A stretch of 64,000 nucleotides of DNA from Falsigemmobacter faecalis (GTDB taxonomy: Bacteria > Pseudomonadota > Alphaproteobacteria > Rhodobacterales > Rhodobacteraceae), in assembly GCF_003863335.1 (NCBI RefSeq), contig NZ_RRAZ01000001.1:62001-126000 (forward strand), read 5' to 3'. Made by a program: the position numbers and the translations under genes. The notes under the pieces were generated by a model. That model was not told where the DNA came from. It saw nothing but the letters and a program-made list of their open reading frames with translations, and made no database searches. Positions 52,030 through 61,221 of this stretch are shown here, piece by piece. Numbering within the stretch: the stretch's first letter is position 1; every line of letters begins with the position of its first letter.

Positions 52030-52446
52030 TCAAGCGACGGCTGCGGGCGGCCTGGGGCGCGCCTCGATGACCACAAAGGCCTGGGCCCAGGGGTGATCGT
52101 CGGTCAGCGAGACATGGATAATGGCCTCATGCCCCGGGGGCGTCATGGCGGCCAGACGCTCGGCCGCCCAGCCATGGACTTTCATCACCGGCTGGCCGGA
52201 GGGCAGGTTTGACACCTCCATATCGCGCCAGGCGATGCCCATGCGCAGACCGGTGCCAAGCGCTTTGGAGCAGGCCTCTTTGGCGGCCCAGCGTTTGGCA
52301 TAGGTGGCCACCGTTTCGCGGCGCCGCTCGGCCCGGGCCTGTTCGGCCTCGGTGAAGACGCGGTTGCGAAAGCGGTCGCCAAAGCGGTCAAGCGTGCCGG
52401 AAATCCGTTCGATATTCGCCAGATCCGTGCCGATGCCGAGGATCAT
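52030..52446 (-). CDS. acpS: Holo-[acyl-carrier-protein] synthase
   Basis: Transfers 4'-phosphopantetheine to ACP. The 138-residue product starts at 52446 ([15 protein letters not shown]), where Asp8 is a magnesium ligand; the second is the Glu of [31 protein letters not shown] is the C-terminal strand. It lies 20 bases after pdxJ, the usual order. Confidence 0.95.
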   Translation of the reverse strand: MILGIGTDLANIERISGTLDRFGDRFRNRVFTEAEQARAERRRETVATYAKRWAAKEACSKALGTGLRMGIAWRDMEVSNLPSGQPVMKVHGWAAERLAAMTPPGHEAIIHVSLTDDHPWAQAFVVIEARPRPPAAVA

Positions 52447-52466
52447 TCCGCCAGGTGTCCGCACGA

Positions 52467-53225
52467 TCAGGCCATGGCCTGACGGGTCAGATCCATCAGG
52501 CGGCGCATTTCGCGGATCGCCGGATCAAGGCCCATGAAGACGGATTCCGAGATCAGGAAATGGCCGATGTTCAGCTCAACCACTTCGGGGATGGCGGCGA
52601 TCGGCTCAACGGTTTCAAAGCTGAGGCCGTGGCCCATATGGACCTCAAGGCCCAGCGAGGCGGCCAGCGCCGCGCCGCCCATCAGGTCGCGAAGCTCATC
52701 ATCGCGCTCAGCCATGCGGCCTTCGGCGTGCAGATCGCAGTAATGGCCGGTGTGAAGTTCGACCACCGCAGCCCCTGCGCGGGCGGCTGCTTCGATCTGA
52801 CGCGGATCATGGCCGATGAAAAGCGACACCCGGCTGCCTGCAGCAGCCAGGGGCGCGATGTAATCCGTGAGGCGCGCCTCATCGGAGAGCACATCGAGAC
52901 CGCCCTCGGTGGTGCGCTCTTCGCGCTTTTCCGGCACGATGCAGACGGCATGGGGTTTGTGGCGCAGCGCAATGGCCTGCATCTCATCGGTGGCCGCCAT
53001 CTCAAAGTTCAGCGGCAGCGCAATGACCGCCATCAGCCGCTCAATATCGCTGTCGATGATGTGGCGGCGGTCTTCGCGCAGATGGGCGGTGATGCCATCG
53101 GCACCCGCCGCCTGGGCCAGCAGCGCTCCGCGCACCGGATCGGGATAGGCCGAGCCGCGGGCATTTCGCAAAGTGGCAATGTGGTCGATATTGACGCCAA
53201 GGCGAAGGGCTTGAGCTGCGGACAT
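52467..53225 (-). CDS. pdxJ: Pyridoxine 5'-phosphate synthase
   Basis: Joins 1-deoxyxylulose 5-phosphate with 3-amino-2-oxopropyl phosphate to form PNP. Start at 53225 ([19 protein letters not shown]), with CCGGAG 8 bases upstream. The 252-residue TIM barrel has [57 protein letters not shown] and the phosphate-binding [12 protein letters not shown]. acpS follows. Confidence 0.97.
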   Translation of the reverse strand: MSAAQALRLGVNIDHIATLRNARGSAYPDPVRGALLAQAAGADGITAHLREDRRHIIDSDIERLMAVIALPLNFEMAATDEMQAIALRHKPHAVCIVPEKREERTTEGGLDVLSDEARLTDYIAPLAAAGSRVSLFIGHDPRQIEAAARAGAAVVELHTGHYCDLHAEGRMAERDDELRDLMGGAALAASLGLEVHMGHGLSFETVEPIAAIPEVVELNIGHFLISESVFMGLDPAIREMRRLMDLTRQAMA

Positions 53226-53293
53226 TGCAGAACTCCGGTGAGAAGCGAATTTTGGCAAAGATTAGCCCTGGGGCCCCGGGAAGGAAACCGCTT

Positions 53294-53872
53294 TCACGGC
53301 TTTGGGCTCCGGGCTTTCGCCGCGCTGATGCGGGCGTCGCGGTGGCGGGCGCGCAGGCGCTGCCAGGCGCGGATCAGCGGCAGGCTGCCCCATTGGAACA
53401 TCAGCCCGGCAATGGTGCCGGGGATCACGGAGCCTGCCAGCATCGGCAGCCAGATCCGCCAGAAAAACTCGCGCAGAGGTGTCCAGTCCGGCGTGCCCCC
53501 GGTCCAGAAGTACAAAAGGTTGCGCGCGATCTGGGCAGAGGCCTCGGAGAAGAACGGCAGCACCTGCGACAGCGTCATGCGGTTCTCGGTGCCTAAAAGC
53601 CAATAGCCCGTCTCCAGCGAGAGGGTCATAAAGATCGGCGTTGTCAGGGGGTTACCGACGAATGTGCCAAAGAGAGCCGCCGGAACATTGCCGCGCATCG
53701 CCCAGGCAATCCCGGCCGCGCCGAGGAAGTGAAAGCCAAAAAGCGGCGTGAACGAGATGAAGACCCCGGCGAAAAAGCCCCGGGCAATCCGCTCGGGTGT
53801 GTCGGGCAGGCGGCGCATGCGGTGCCAGACATAGGTCGCGGCCCGCTTCCAGCCGCTGCTGGGCCAGATCAT
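53294..53872 (-). CDS. DUF2062 membrane protein (true start possibly CTG at 53923)
   Basis: A protein of 192 residues from the ATG at 53872, with the DUF2062 signature RIARGFFAGVFISFTPLFGFHF, GNPLTTPIFM and several hydrophobic segments. Upstream of the ATG the same frame reads LVFKRRDSRPLWRSALE, just like the start of homologs (MVFKRRD as I recall), but the first codon is CTG (53921-53923), preceded at 9 bases by AAAAGGA. So the real start may be a CTG, giving 209 residues. Function unknown; it is a standard neighbour of pdxJ and rsh. Confidence 0.85.
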   Translation of the reverse strand: MIWPSSGWKRAATYVWHRMRRLPDTPERIARGFFAGVFISFTPLFGFHFLGAAGIAWAMRGNVPAALFGTFVGNPLTTPIFMTLSLETGYWLLGTENRMTLSQVLPFFSEASAQIARNLLYFWTGGTPDWTPLREFFWRIWLPMLAGSVIPGTIAGLMFQWGSLPLIRAWQRLRARHRDARISAAKARSPKP

Positions 53873-54066
53873 TTCCAGTGCAGAGCGCCAGAGCGGGCGG
53901 CTGTCGCGACGTTTGAAAACCAGGGGGACAGTCCTTTTCTGGCAGACGTCCGGCAGAACCCGGGCGGGTGACGGCAGCTCTCATATCTGGGTGCTCCGGC
54001 AGAAATGGCGCAGCCCCCTCGCCATCACAATCGGGTAATCGGCGGGATTTTAACGACGCCCGCCGC

Positions 54067-56187
54067 TTAACTGCCCGGCTTGCGGGTCGGATCACGGCGG
54101 CGCGAGACGCGGGCGACATCGGTCTCGGCATCGAGCGTCATCATCAGCGTGTGCAGATGCTCAAGATCGCGCAGATCCACATCAAAGAGGATGCGGTAAT
54201 AATCCGGCTTTTTGTCGGTGAAGACGATATCCGAGATATTGGCCTGACGATCGCCGATCAGCGTACAGATCCGGCCCAGCACGCCCGAGTGGTTCGCTAT
54301 GGTGACATCGAGGGAGACGGTATTGACCGCCGCGTGACGGCCGGGATGCCAGCGCAGGTCAATCCAGCGTCCGGGCTGATCGCCATATTCTTCAAGGACC
54401 GGGCAGTCGATCGCATGGGCGACCACACCGCGGCCACGATAGGTGATGCCGACGATGCGCTCACCCGGCAGGGGCTGGCAGCAATTGGCGCGGTGGAAGG
54501 TCTGATCATCGGCAAGACCCGCCACGGGGCGGCTTTTGTCGACTTCGGTATTGCTGACCGAGAGTTCGGGATAAAGCGTCGCCACCACCTTCTGCGCGGT
54601 GAGTTCCGCCGAGCCGATACGCGCCAGCAGTTCTTCCGCATCGGGGAGCGAAAGGGTGCGGGCGGCGGTTTCCAGCGCCTTATCGGTGGCCTTTTTGCCG
54701 ACGCGCTCAAAGCTGACCCGCGCGAGTTCACGGCCCAGTTTCACAAAACGCTCGCGGTCTTCTTCGCGCAGGGATTTGCGGATCGCGGCCTTGGCGCGGC
54801 CGGTGACCACAATATCGATCCAGGTCGCCTGGGGTTTTTGCCCCTCGGCGGTAATGATTTCAACCGATTGCCCGTTCTTCAGCCGGGTCCAGAGCGGCAC
54901 GCGGATGCCGTCGACCTTGGCCGAGACGCAGGCATTGCCGATGCGGGTGTGGATCGCATAGGCGTAATCGAGGGGCGTGGCCCCGCGCGGCAGCTGCACC
55001 ACATCGCCCTTCGGCGTGAAGCAGAAGACCTGATCCTGATACATCTCAAGCTTCACATGCTCGAGGAACTCATTGTGATCGGTCTCTTCCAGACGCTCGG
55101 TCAGCTGCGCGATCCAGCGCGCGGGATCGACGGCAAAGGGGTTCACCGTGCGCGCGCCGTCCTTATAGGACCAATGCGCAGCCACACCGGCTTCCGCGAC
55201 CTCATGCATCTCGCGGGTGCGGATCTGCACCTCAACGCGCTTGCCGTCGCGGCCCGAGACGGTGGTATGGATCGAGCGGTAGCCGTTCTGCTTTGGCTGG
55301 CTGATATAATCCTTGAAGCGCCCCGGCACCGCGCGCCAGCGCTGATGCACCAGACCAAGGATCTGGTAGCAGTTCTCCATGCTGTCGGTGATGACGCGGA
55401 AGCCATAAATGTCTGACAGGCGCGAGAAGGCGAGGTCCTTCTCCTGCATCTTGCGCCAGATCGAATAGGGTTTCTTGGCGCGGCCATAGACATTGGCCTC
55501 AATCTCCGCCTTTTCCAGCAGCGAGCGGATGTCATTGGTGATGACATGCACCACATCGCCGGATTCGCGCTGCAGCGTGATAAAGCGGCGCAGGATTGAG
55601 TTCCGGGCCTCCGGGTTCAGCACCCGGAAGGACAGATCCTCCAGCTCTTCGCGCATCCACTGCATCCCCATGCGACCGGCGAGGGGCGCATAGATTTCCA
55701 TGGTTTCGCGGGCTTTCTGCGCCTGTTTCTCCGGCTTCATCGAGCGGATGGTGCGCATATTATGCAGCCGGTCCGCGAGTTTGACCAGAATGACGCGCAG
55801 ATCCTTCGACATCGCGAAGAAGAGCTTGCGGAAGTTTTCAGCCTGTTTCGACTGGGTGGAGGAGAGCTGAAGATTGGTCAGCTTGGTCACGCCATCGACC
55901 AGCTCGGCCACTTCATAGCCAAACATCCGCTCCACCTCGGTATAGGTGGATTTGGTATCCTCAATCGTGTCGTGCAAAAGCGCGGTGATCAGCGTCGCAT
56001 CATCAAGCCGCATCTCAGTCAGGATGGCGGCGACGGCAACGGGATGGGTGAAATAGGGCTCGCCCGAGCGGCGGAACTGCCCGTCATGCATTTTCATCCC
56101 ATAGGCATAGGCCTCGCGGATGAGCGCTGCATTGGTATGCGGGTTGTAAAGACGGACCAGCGCGATCAGATCTTCAACATCAATCAT
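54067..56187 (-). CDS. rsh: Bifunctional (p)ppGpp synthetase/hydrolase (RSH)
   Basis: Controls the stringent response by making and degrading (p)ppGpp. The 706-residue protein has all RSH domains: hydrolase HD with H50, H72-D73 and E76-D77 (LLHDTIEDT) and RLHNMRTI; synthetase (GYRSIHTTVSG, EVQIRTREMHEVAE); TGS (CFTPKGDVVQLPRGATPLDYAYAIH in part); and a C-terminal ACT domain. Both active sites look intact, so it is Rel/Spo-type. rpoZ lies just upstream. Confidence 0.97.
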   Translation of the reverse strand: MIDVEDLIALVRLYNPHTNAALIREAYAYGMKMHDGQFRRSGEPYFTHPVAVAAILTEMRLDDATLITALLHDTIEDTKSTYTEVERMFGYEVAELVDGVTKLTNLQLSSTQSKQAENFRKLFFAMSKDLRVILVKLADRLHNMRTIRSMKPEKQAQKARETMEIYAPLAGRMGMQWMREELEDLSFRVLNPEARNSILRRFITLQRESGDVVHVITNDIRSLLEKAEIEANVYGRAKKPYSIWRKMQEKDLAFSRLSDIYGFRVITDSMENCYQILGLVHQRWRAVPGRFKDYISQPKQNGYRSIHTTVSGRDGKRVEVQIRTREMHEVAEAGVAAHWSYKDGARTVNPFAVDPARWIAQLTERLEETDHNEFLEHVKLEMYQDQVFCFTPKGDVVQLPRGATPLDYAYAIHTRIGNACVSAKVDGIRVPLWTRLKNGQSVEIITAEGQKPQATWIDIVVTGRAKAAIRKSLREEDRERFVKLGRELARVSFERVGKKATDKALETAARTLSLPDAEELLARIGSAELTAQKVVATLYPELSVSNTEVDKSRPVAGLADDQTFHRANCCQPLPGERIVGITYRGRGVVAHAIDCPVLEEYGDQPGRWIDLRWHPGRHAAVNTVSLDVTIANHSGVLGRICTLIGDRQANISDIVFTDKKPDYYRILFDVDLRDLEHLHTLMMTLDAETDVARVSRRRDPTRKPGS

Positions 56188-56222
56188 CGCAGGTCCGTCC
56201 GGGTCTTATGTGTGGGGGCGCG

Positions 56223-56576
56223 TCAGTCTTCGCGCTGAGCTTCGACGAGCATCCGCAGCATCCGCTCTTCCGACATATCGTCAGAGGCGGGGCGGTCCAT
56301 CTCGGCGCTCATCAGCAGAGACATTTTATCTTCTTCCGGCTCATCGACCTCAATCTGGGTCTGCAGGCTGGCGATCATGCGGTCGCGCAGCGGGTCGGCA
56401 AGCTGGGTTTCTTCTGCGATTTCGCGCAGGGCAACAACCGAGTTCTTATCCCGCTCACGGTCAACCGTGATGGGGGAACCGGCAGCAATCTCACGGGCAC
56501 GATGCGAAGCGAGCATCACCAGCTCGAAACGGTTCGGGACCTTGTCAACGCAATCTTCGACCGTCACGCGGGCCAT
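56223..56576 (-). CDS. rpoZ: RNA polymerase omega subunit
   Basis: A 117-residue RNAP subunit that helps assembly and, with RSH, ppGpp sensing. [42 protein letters not shown] are the family motifs; the acidic C-terminal tail is longer than in E. coli, as usual in alphaproteobacteria. It lies 35 bases upstream of rsh, and the pair forms one unit. Confidence 0.96.
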   Translation of the reverse strand: MARVTVEDCVDKVPNRFELVMLASHRAREIAAGSPITVDRERDKNSVVALREIAEETQLADPLRDRMIASLQTQIEVDEPEEDKMSLLMSAEMDRPASDDMSEERMLRMLVEAQRED

Positions 56577-56612
56577 GTGGTACTCCGGTTTGGATAGGGC
56601 ATGGGAAGGAAT

Positions 56613-56641
56613 CGTTTAGTGGAAATATCGGGGCTTGACAA
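56613..56641 (-). promoter_or_regulatory. Candidate promoter for rpoZ-rsh
   Basis: TTGTCA (56636-56641 read on the minus strand) and TAAACG (56613-56618) are 17 bases apart, followed by the rpoZ start 36 bases on. The -35 fits alphaproteobacterial vegetative promoters; the -10 is a weak match. Confidence 0.5.
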
Positions 56642-56663
56642 GGGCAGCCCTGGCGCAGCGCGG

Positions 56664-57272
56664 TCACGTTTCGCTGTGATCCCACAGCCGCACCTCTGCC
56701 CGATCTTTCGGGGGCAGCGCATCGCAGAGTTCGCGGATCGTTCGGCCCAGCACCGGGTGGCGCCAGTCGGGGGCCACATCGGCCGCAGGCACCAGCACAA
56801 AGGCCCGATCCTGCAGGCGCGGATGCGGCAGAATCAGCTGATCGGGGCTGAGGCGGCTCTGGTCTTCGGGGGCGAGGTGCAGCCAATGCGCAAAGCCTGC
56901 GCGGTCGGGCAGCACGGTATCTTCCATGGCAATGAGGTCCAGATCCAGCGTCCGTGCCCCCCAGCGGGTGAGCCGCTCTCTGCCCGCCTCCGCCTCGATT
57001 GCATGAAGCGCGGCCAGGGCCTCAGCGGCGGTCCCGCTCCAGCAGGCTGAAAACGCGGCATTGGCATAGTCCGGCCCGGAGCCCGCGGGGAAGGCCTGGG
57101 TACGGTATACCGGGCTTGCGCGCAGTCCCGAAAAGCCTGCAGACTGAAGCTGCTCAATAACGCGGCTGATTGTCCCATAAGGACCCGTAGAACAAAGGCC
57201 GGTTTCACCAGGTTTTACAGGCAGATTTGCGCCTGCGGCGATGATCACGCGCTTTGCGGAAGGTGACAGCAA
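56664..57272 (-). CDS. folK: 2-amino-4-hydroxy-6-hydroxymethyldihydropteridine diphosphokinase
   Basis: Folate-pathway pyrophosphokinase. About 202 residues from a TTG at 57272 (a GTG at 57248 is another option); the frame starts with VIIAAGANLP, the family's N-terminus. Then VYRTQAFPAGSGPDYANAAF and RTLDLDLIAMED, PHPRLQDRAFVLVPAADVAPDW, the HPPK signature with the magnesium-binding Asp pair. The start codon is uncertain because neither has a good ribosome-binding site. It is divergent from the NYN gene. Confidence 0.9.
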   Translation of the reverse strand: MLSPSAKRVIIAAGANLPVKPGETGLCSTGPYGTISRVIEQLQSAGFSGLRASPVYRTQAFPAGSGPDYANAAFSACWSGTAAEALAALHAIEAEAGRERLTRWGARTLDLDLIAMEDTVLPDRAGFAHWLHLAPEDQSRLSPDQLILPHPRLQDRAFVLVPAADVAPDWRHPVLGRTIRELCDALPPKDRAEVRLWDHSET

Positions 57273-57410
57273 TGTTACACTTTCGATTGAGGTATGTTGC
57301 GGCAGCCGATGTTTTACACGATTTAAGTTCTGCAGCCCGGAGACGGCAGCACCTGACGGTTGCCATTTTTCCCGTCAGCGACGCCCAGGGCTGGTTTCAG
57401 GGGACACCAA

Positions 57411-58010
57411 ATGTTTTACAAAGACGACCGGTTGGCATTGTTTATTGACGGTTCCAACCTTTATGCAGCGGCACGCACCCTCGGGTTCGATATTGATTAC
57501 AAGCTCCTTCGTCAGGAGTTCATGCGCCGCGGAAAGCTGGTGCGGGCGTTTTATTACACCGCGCTGCTGGAAAATGAAGAGTATTCACCCATCCGGCCGC
57601 TGGTCGACTGGCTGAATTACAACGGCTTCGCCATGCGCACCAAGCCGGCCAAGGAATATACCGACAGCCAGGGCCGCCGTAAGGTGAAGGGCAATATGGA
57701 TATTGAGCTGACGGTGGATGCGATGGAACTCGCACCGCATGTCGATCATGTCGTGATCTTCTCGGGTGATGGTGACTTCAAGCCGCTGGTGGAAAGCCTG
57801 CAGCGTCAGGGTGTGCGCGTCTCGGTGGTCTCGACCATCCGCAGCCAGCCGCCGATGATCGCCGATGAGCTGCGCCGTCAGGCGGATAATTTCATCGAAC
57901 TCGATGAACTTCGGGACGTTATCGGCCGACCGCCGCGTGATCCGCGGGTTGCATCTGACCGCCCCACGGGTGAAGATGCACCAGAGCAGCCTATGGCAGA
58001 GGTCCGGTGA
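57411..58010 (+). CDS. NYN domain protein (LabA/DUF88-like)
   Basis: A 199-residue protein of the PIN-like NYN nuclease fold: ALFIDGSNLYAAARTLGFDI (first Asp), GRRKVKGNMDIELTVDAME (second) and VIFSGDGDFKPLVESLQRQG (third). All the acidic residues of the metal site are present, so it is probably an RNase. Start at 57411 after CAGGGGAC. It is a conserved neighbour of folK-rpoZ-rsh, with an unknown physiological target. Confidence 0.9.
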   Translation: MFYKDDRLALFIDGSNLYAAARTLGFDIDYKLLRQEFMRRGKLVRAFYYTALLENEEYSPIRPLVDWLNYNGFAMRTKPAKEYTDSQGRRKVKGNMDIELTVDAMELAPHVDHVVIFSGDGDFKPLVESLQRQGVRVSVVSTIRSQPPMIADELRRQADNFIELDELRDVIGRPPRDPRVASDRPTGEDAPEQPMAEVR

Positions 58011-58056
58011 GAACACAGCGTCGCGCATATATCTTCCGTCACACGGAGCGCGGCGC

Positions 58057-58500
58057 ATGAGCGTCGGGGGGGCAGCCGGCCTTGCAGGCCTGGCCGTGGC
58101 AAGTTTCGCTGCGGCAACGCCGCTCCCTTTTACATCTGAGCCCCTGTTTATCGGCCTTCTGGTCTCGGGGCTTGGTCTGCCGCTGGTGATTGTGCTGGTG
58201 GCCTCGATCGCCAATACCGCAGGCTCTGTCGCCACCTATATGATGGCGCGGGCTGCGGGGGCTGCAGGCGGCGACAAATGGATGCCGGTCTCGGGCAAAA
58301 AGCGCGAGAAGCTGGAAGCCTGGTATCGCAAATGGGGTCTCTGGACCCTTCTGCTGGCCTGGATCCCCGGCGGCGATCTGCTGGTGATCCTGGCAGGTCT
58401 GGCCCGTGCGCCGATTGTGGCCGTGACCGCCATTCTGACCTTCGCCAAAACGCTGCGCTTTGCGGCCCTTGCGCTGCTGACGCTGGGCCTTTTCGGCTGA
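58057..58500 (+). CDS. YqaA family (DedA-like) membrane protein
   Basis: A 147-residue SNARE-associated/DedA-type protein: LPFTSEPLFIGLLVSGLG (re-entrant loop with the conserved E), TAGSVATYMMARAAGAAG, WGLWTLLLAWIPGGDLLVILAGLAR. The start is at 58057 with CGGAG upstream. DedA proteins affect membrane lipid flipping and envelope homeostasis; YqaA itself is uncharacterised. It lies 46 bases after the NYN gene. Confidence 0.87.
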   Translation: MSVGGAAGLAGLAVASFAAATPLPFTSEPLFIGLLVSGLGLPLVIVLVASIANTAGSVATYMMARAAGAAGGDKWMPVSGKKREKLEAWYRKWGLWTLLLAWIPGGDLLVILAGLARAPIVAVTAILTFAKTLRFAALALLTLGLFG

Positions 58501-58562
58501 GCCTTTAACTTCATCCCGGATGGGCTTAGGTTCGCTGCACGCAAGTGATCTGAGGACCTGCC

Positions 58563-59513
58563 ATGTCTCTGCCGCCGCTGACCCTTTATCTTGCCGCACC
58601 GCGCGGCTTTTGCGCAGGCGTCGATCGGGCGATCCGCATCGTTGAGATGGCGCTGCAGAAATGGGGCGCGCCGGTCTATGTCCGTCATGAGATCGTGCAC
58701 AACAAATATGTCGTGGATGATCTGCGCGCCAAGGGCGCTGTTTTCGTTGAAGAACTCGACGATTGCCCCAATGATCGCCCGGTGATCTTTTCCGCGCATG
58801 GCGTGCCGAAAGCCGTGCCCGCTGAGGCGGCGCGGCGCGAGATGATCGCCGTGGATGCGACCTGCCCGCTGGTGACCAAGGTTCATAATGAGGCCGCGCG
58901 CCATTTCTCCAATGGCCTGCAGATGGTGATGATCGGCCATGAGGGCCATCCCGAGACCGTCGGCACCATGGGCCAGCTGCCGCCCGGAGAGGTGCTTCTG
59001 GTCGAGACGGTTGAGGATGTGCCGGGTCTTCAGGTGCGCGATCCCGCGAAGCTTGCGATGATTACCCAGACCACGCTTTCCGTCGATGACACCAAAGACA
59101 TCGCCGCCGCCCTGCAGGCGCGCTTCCCGGCCATCGTCATCCCGGCCAAGGATGACATCTGCTATGCCACCACCAACCGTCAGGCGGCGGTCAAAGCCAT
59201 TGCGCCGAAAATCGACGCGCTTCTGGTGATCGGCGCGCCGAATTCCTCAAACTCAAAGCGGCTTGTGGAAGTGGGCAGCGCCTCGGGCTGTGCTTACAGC
59301 CAGCTGGTGCAGCGCGCGGCGGATATCGACTGGCGTGCCCTCTCGGGGATCACCTCGGTCGGCATCACCGCCGGGGCCTCGGCCCCCGAAGTGCTGATCA
59401 ATGAGGTCATCGACGCCTTCCGCGCCCGCTTTGAGACGACGGTGGAGCTGGTCGAGACGGCGGTTGAGAACGTCGAGTTCAAAGTCCCCAAAGTCCTGCG
59501 CGAAACCGCCTGA
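58563..59513 (+). CDS. ispH: 4-hydroxy-3-methylbut-2-enyl diphosphate reductase
   Basis: Last enzyme of the MEP isoprenoid pathway, a [4Fe-4S] protein. The three cluster cysteines are in [11 protein letters not shown] (C17), [11 protein letters not shown] and [26 protein letters not shown] and [14 protein letters not shown] are also typical. At 316 residues it is full length. With idi it gives two isoprenoid genes in the window. GAGGAC stands just before the ATG. Confidence 0.97.
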   Translation: MSLPPLTLYLAAPRGFCAGVDRAIRIVEMALQKWGAPVYVRHEIVHNKYVVDDLRAKGAVFVEELDDCPNDRPVIFSAHGVPKAVPAEAARREMIAVDATCPLVTKVHNEAARHFSNGLQMVMIGHEGHPETVGTMGQLPPGEVLLVETVEDVPGLQVRDPAKLAMITQTTLSVDDTKDIAAALQARFPAIVIPAKDDICYATTNRQAAVKAIAPKIDALLVIGAPNSSNSKRLVEVGSASGCAYSQLVQRAADIDWRALSGITSVGITAGASAPEVLINEVIDAFRARFETTVELVETAVENVEFKVPKVLRETA

Positions 59514-59587
59514 GGGCGTCACCTTTCAGGCCGCCTGAGGCGCCTGCAACCGGCCAGTCCGGGGGCGCTTCATGAGGCGAAGCCCCT

Positions 59588-61216
59588 TCAGTCATTGCGC
59601 CCCTTCTGCACCAGCCCCGCCACCGCTGCGATCCCCAGCGAGGTGACAATCCAGCCCGCCGCCTGCAGCACGACCCAAAGCGCGCGGCCGATCGAGCCGG
59701 TTGTGGTCACGGTGGTCACCGCCCAGGACCGCTCCTGCCCGAGATCCATGACCGGCAGATAGGTATCAAGCGCGAAGAGAAAGGGTGAAAACGCCTCATA
59801 ATGCTGCGCCGAGGCGCTGCTCAGCCAGGGCTGTGTCGGCGATACCGGGTCTGCGGCCATGGCGGTCAGCCAGTCCGGTGAGGTGAGGATCTGATCTGAG
59901 GCAGGGGCGAAAACCCCGGCCTGCCAGCCCAGATGCGCAAGCATTGCGCCGAGTGCGATCAGCGCCACGGAACAATAAAGCGGGCGCTTGGGATCATAGC
60001 CATAGCCGATGACAAGGCGTTTCAGGCAGGACCAGAGGCGGTGCACCTGATACTCCAGCCAAAGTCCGTCCGCACGCAGGCACTGTTTCAAAAAGGCTGG
60101 CCCTTGCTGCCAGTCGCAGGTGCGAGCCGCCTCATAGCGGGCGCGCATCTGGGTCTGTTCGTGGGAGATATACTGCGCTTCGCGGGCCATGAGCACTTTA
60201 CGGGCCGCCGAATCGTCGCCGTTTTCACGTAGAACCTGCGCGAACTGACGCCAGGGCTGGCTGGAGAAGGTCAGCTTCCCGCAGGTGGCTGATGCGAGCC
60301 AGGATATACGGTTCCGGATCTCACCGATGTTTTCGGCCCGGATGTGCGTGTAGCGAAATCCATCCAGATCCAGACCGCCGGTGCAGGCTTTCCAGCTTTG
60401 CGGATCATCGATCAGCACGTCAGTCTCGGCCCTGCTGAAACTGACTTCGCCGCCTGCTACCTGAATTTGAAGCCAGAACAGATCCTGCCCGACGCGCGTT
60501 TGCTGTAACGTCAGAGCAAACGGGCCTGAGGCGCTGTCAAATTTTGCGCCATGCAACTCAAGTTGCCCGCGGATTGTCATTCCGGCAAGGGAACAGGCCC
60601 CCTTCGCGGACATATCAACGGCTCTGAGGCTTTCTTCAATAGTTGCGCCCTGCATCGACAGCGCGAAACCGGCATGGCCGTTATCGGTTCTGCTCGAAGG
60701 CAAATGTTCTGATCGGCTGGCGGTGAAGGCTGTGCCTTGAAGGCTGACGCCTGAGCCGAAGCGTGCGTGCTCCAGGTTGCAAAAACCGTCCACCTGGCAG
60801 TCGATCAGCAAAAAAGCGTCTGCCACATGGACCTGATAGCCGTGCAATCCGGGCAGGTGGCAGCCTGTGAACTCGGCACCGACGAGTTTGGAGCGGCTTA
60901 ATAGCGGGGCATGGGTAAAACGGCAGTTGGTGAAGCGAAGCCAGCGGCGGCTTTCTTTACCAGAAAATTCGAGTTGGCCGGTAATTACTGCCCCTTCAAG
61001 GGTGAGGTCATTGCTGGCCCCGGCCAGAGTGAGCATGTCGCTCAGAAAGCGGGCGCCTATTCTCCTTTGTCCGCTGTGCTCATGTGTTGCTGGCAGGCTT
61101 CCGTCGCCAAGAAGGCAGGACTGCCCGCTGGTCCAAAGCCGGAGAAGTTGCTCTTCGGCAGGGTTTTCGGGGGCAGGTAAAGGTCTGGCTTCAGGACCCT
61201 GTGGTGCATCTTTCAT
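59588..61216 (-). CDS. Two-TM membrane protein with a pentapeptide/beta-helix-like N-terminal domain
   Basis: A 542-residue protein with start at 61216 (MKDAPQGPEARPLPAPENP), five bases after the dacB stop and with GGTGACAGG upstream. Residues about 50-330 consist of irregular strand-turn repeats (LEGAVITGQLEF, FTNCRFTHAPLL, SLQGTAFTASR, LAGMTIRGQLELHGAKFD), like a right-handed beta-helix. Residues 412-434 and about 511-535 are transmembrane helices flanking the motif SPFLFALDTYLPVMDLGQE. I recall similar unnamed membrane proteins in other bacteria. The 60.2-61.1 kb part is less GC-rich than the neighbours. Function unknown. Confidence 0.7.
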   Translation of the reverse strand: MKDAPQGPEARPLPAPENPAEEQLLRLWTSGQSCLLGDGSLPATHEHSGQRRIGARFLSDMLTLAGASNDLTLEGAVITGQLEFSGKESRRWLRFTNCRFTHAPLLSRSKLVGAEFTGCHLPGLHGYQVHVADAFLLIDCQVDGFCNLEHARFGSGVSLQGTAFTASRSEHLPSSRTDNGHAGFALSMQGATIEESLRAVDMSAKGACSLAGMTIRGQLELHGAKFDSASGPFALTLQQTRVGQDLFWLQIQVAGGEVSFSRAETDVLIDDPQSWKACTGGLDLDGFRYTHIRAENIGEIRNRISWLASATCGKLTFSSQPWRQFAQVLRENGDDSAARKVLMAREAQYISHEQTQMRARYEAARTCDWQQGPAFLKQCLRADGLWLEYQVHRLWSCLKRLVIGYGYDPKRPLYCSVALIALGAMLAHLGWQAGVFAPASDQILTSPDWLTAMAADPVSPTQPWLSSASAQHYEAFSPFLFALDTYLPVMDLGQERSWAVTTVTTTGSIGRALWVVLQAAGWIVTSLGIAAVAGLVQKGRND

Positions 61217-61221
61217 GCCTG

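Noticed and set aside
53968-55416. Plus-strand frame of about 480 codons across rsh
   Set aside because: rsh on the other strand has complete domains; the plus frame has none.
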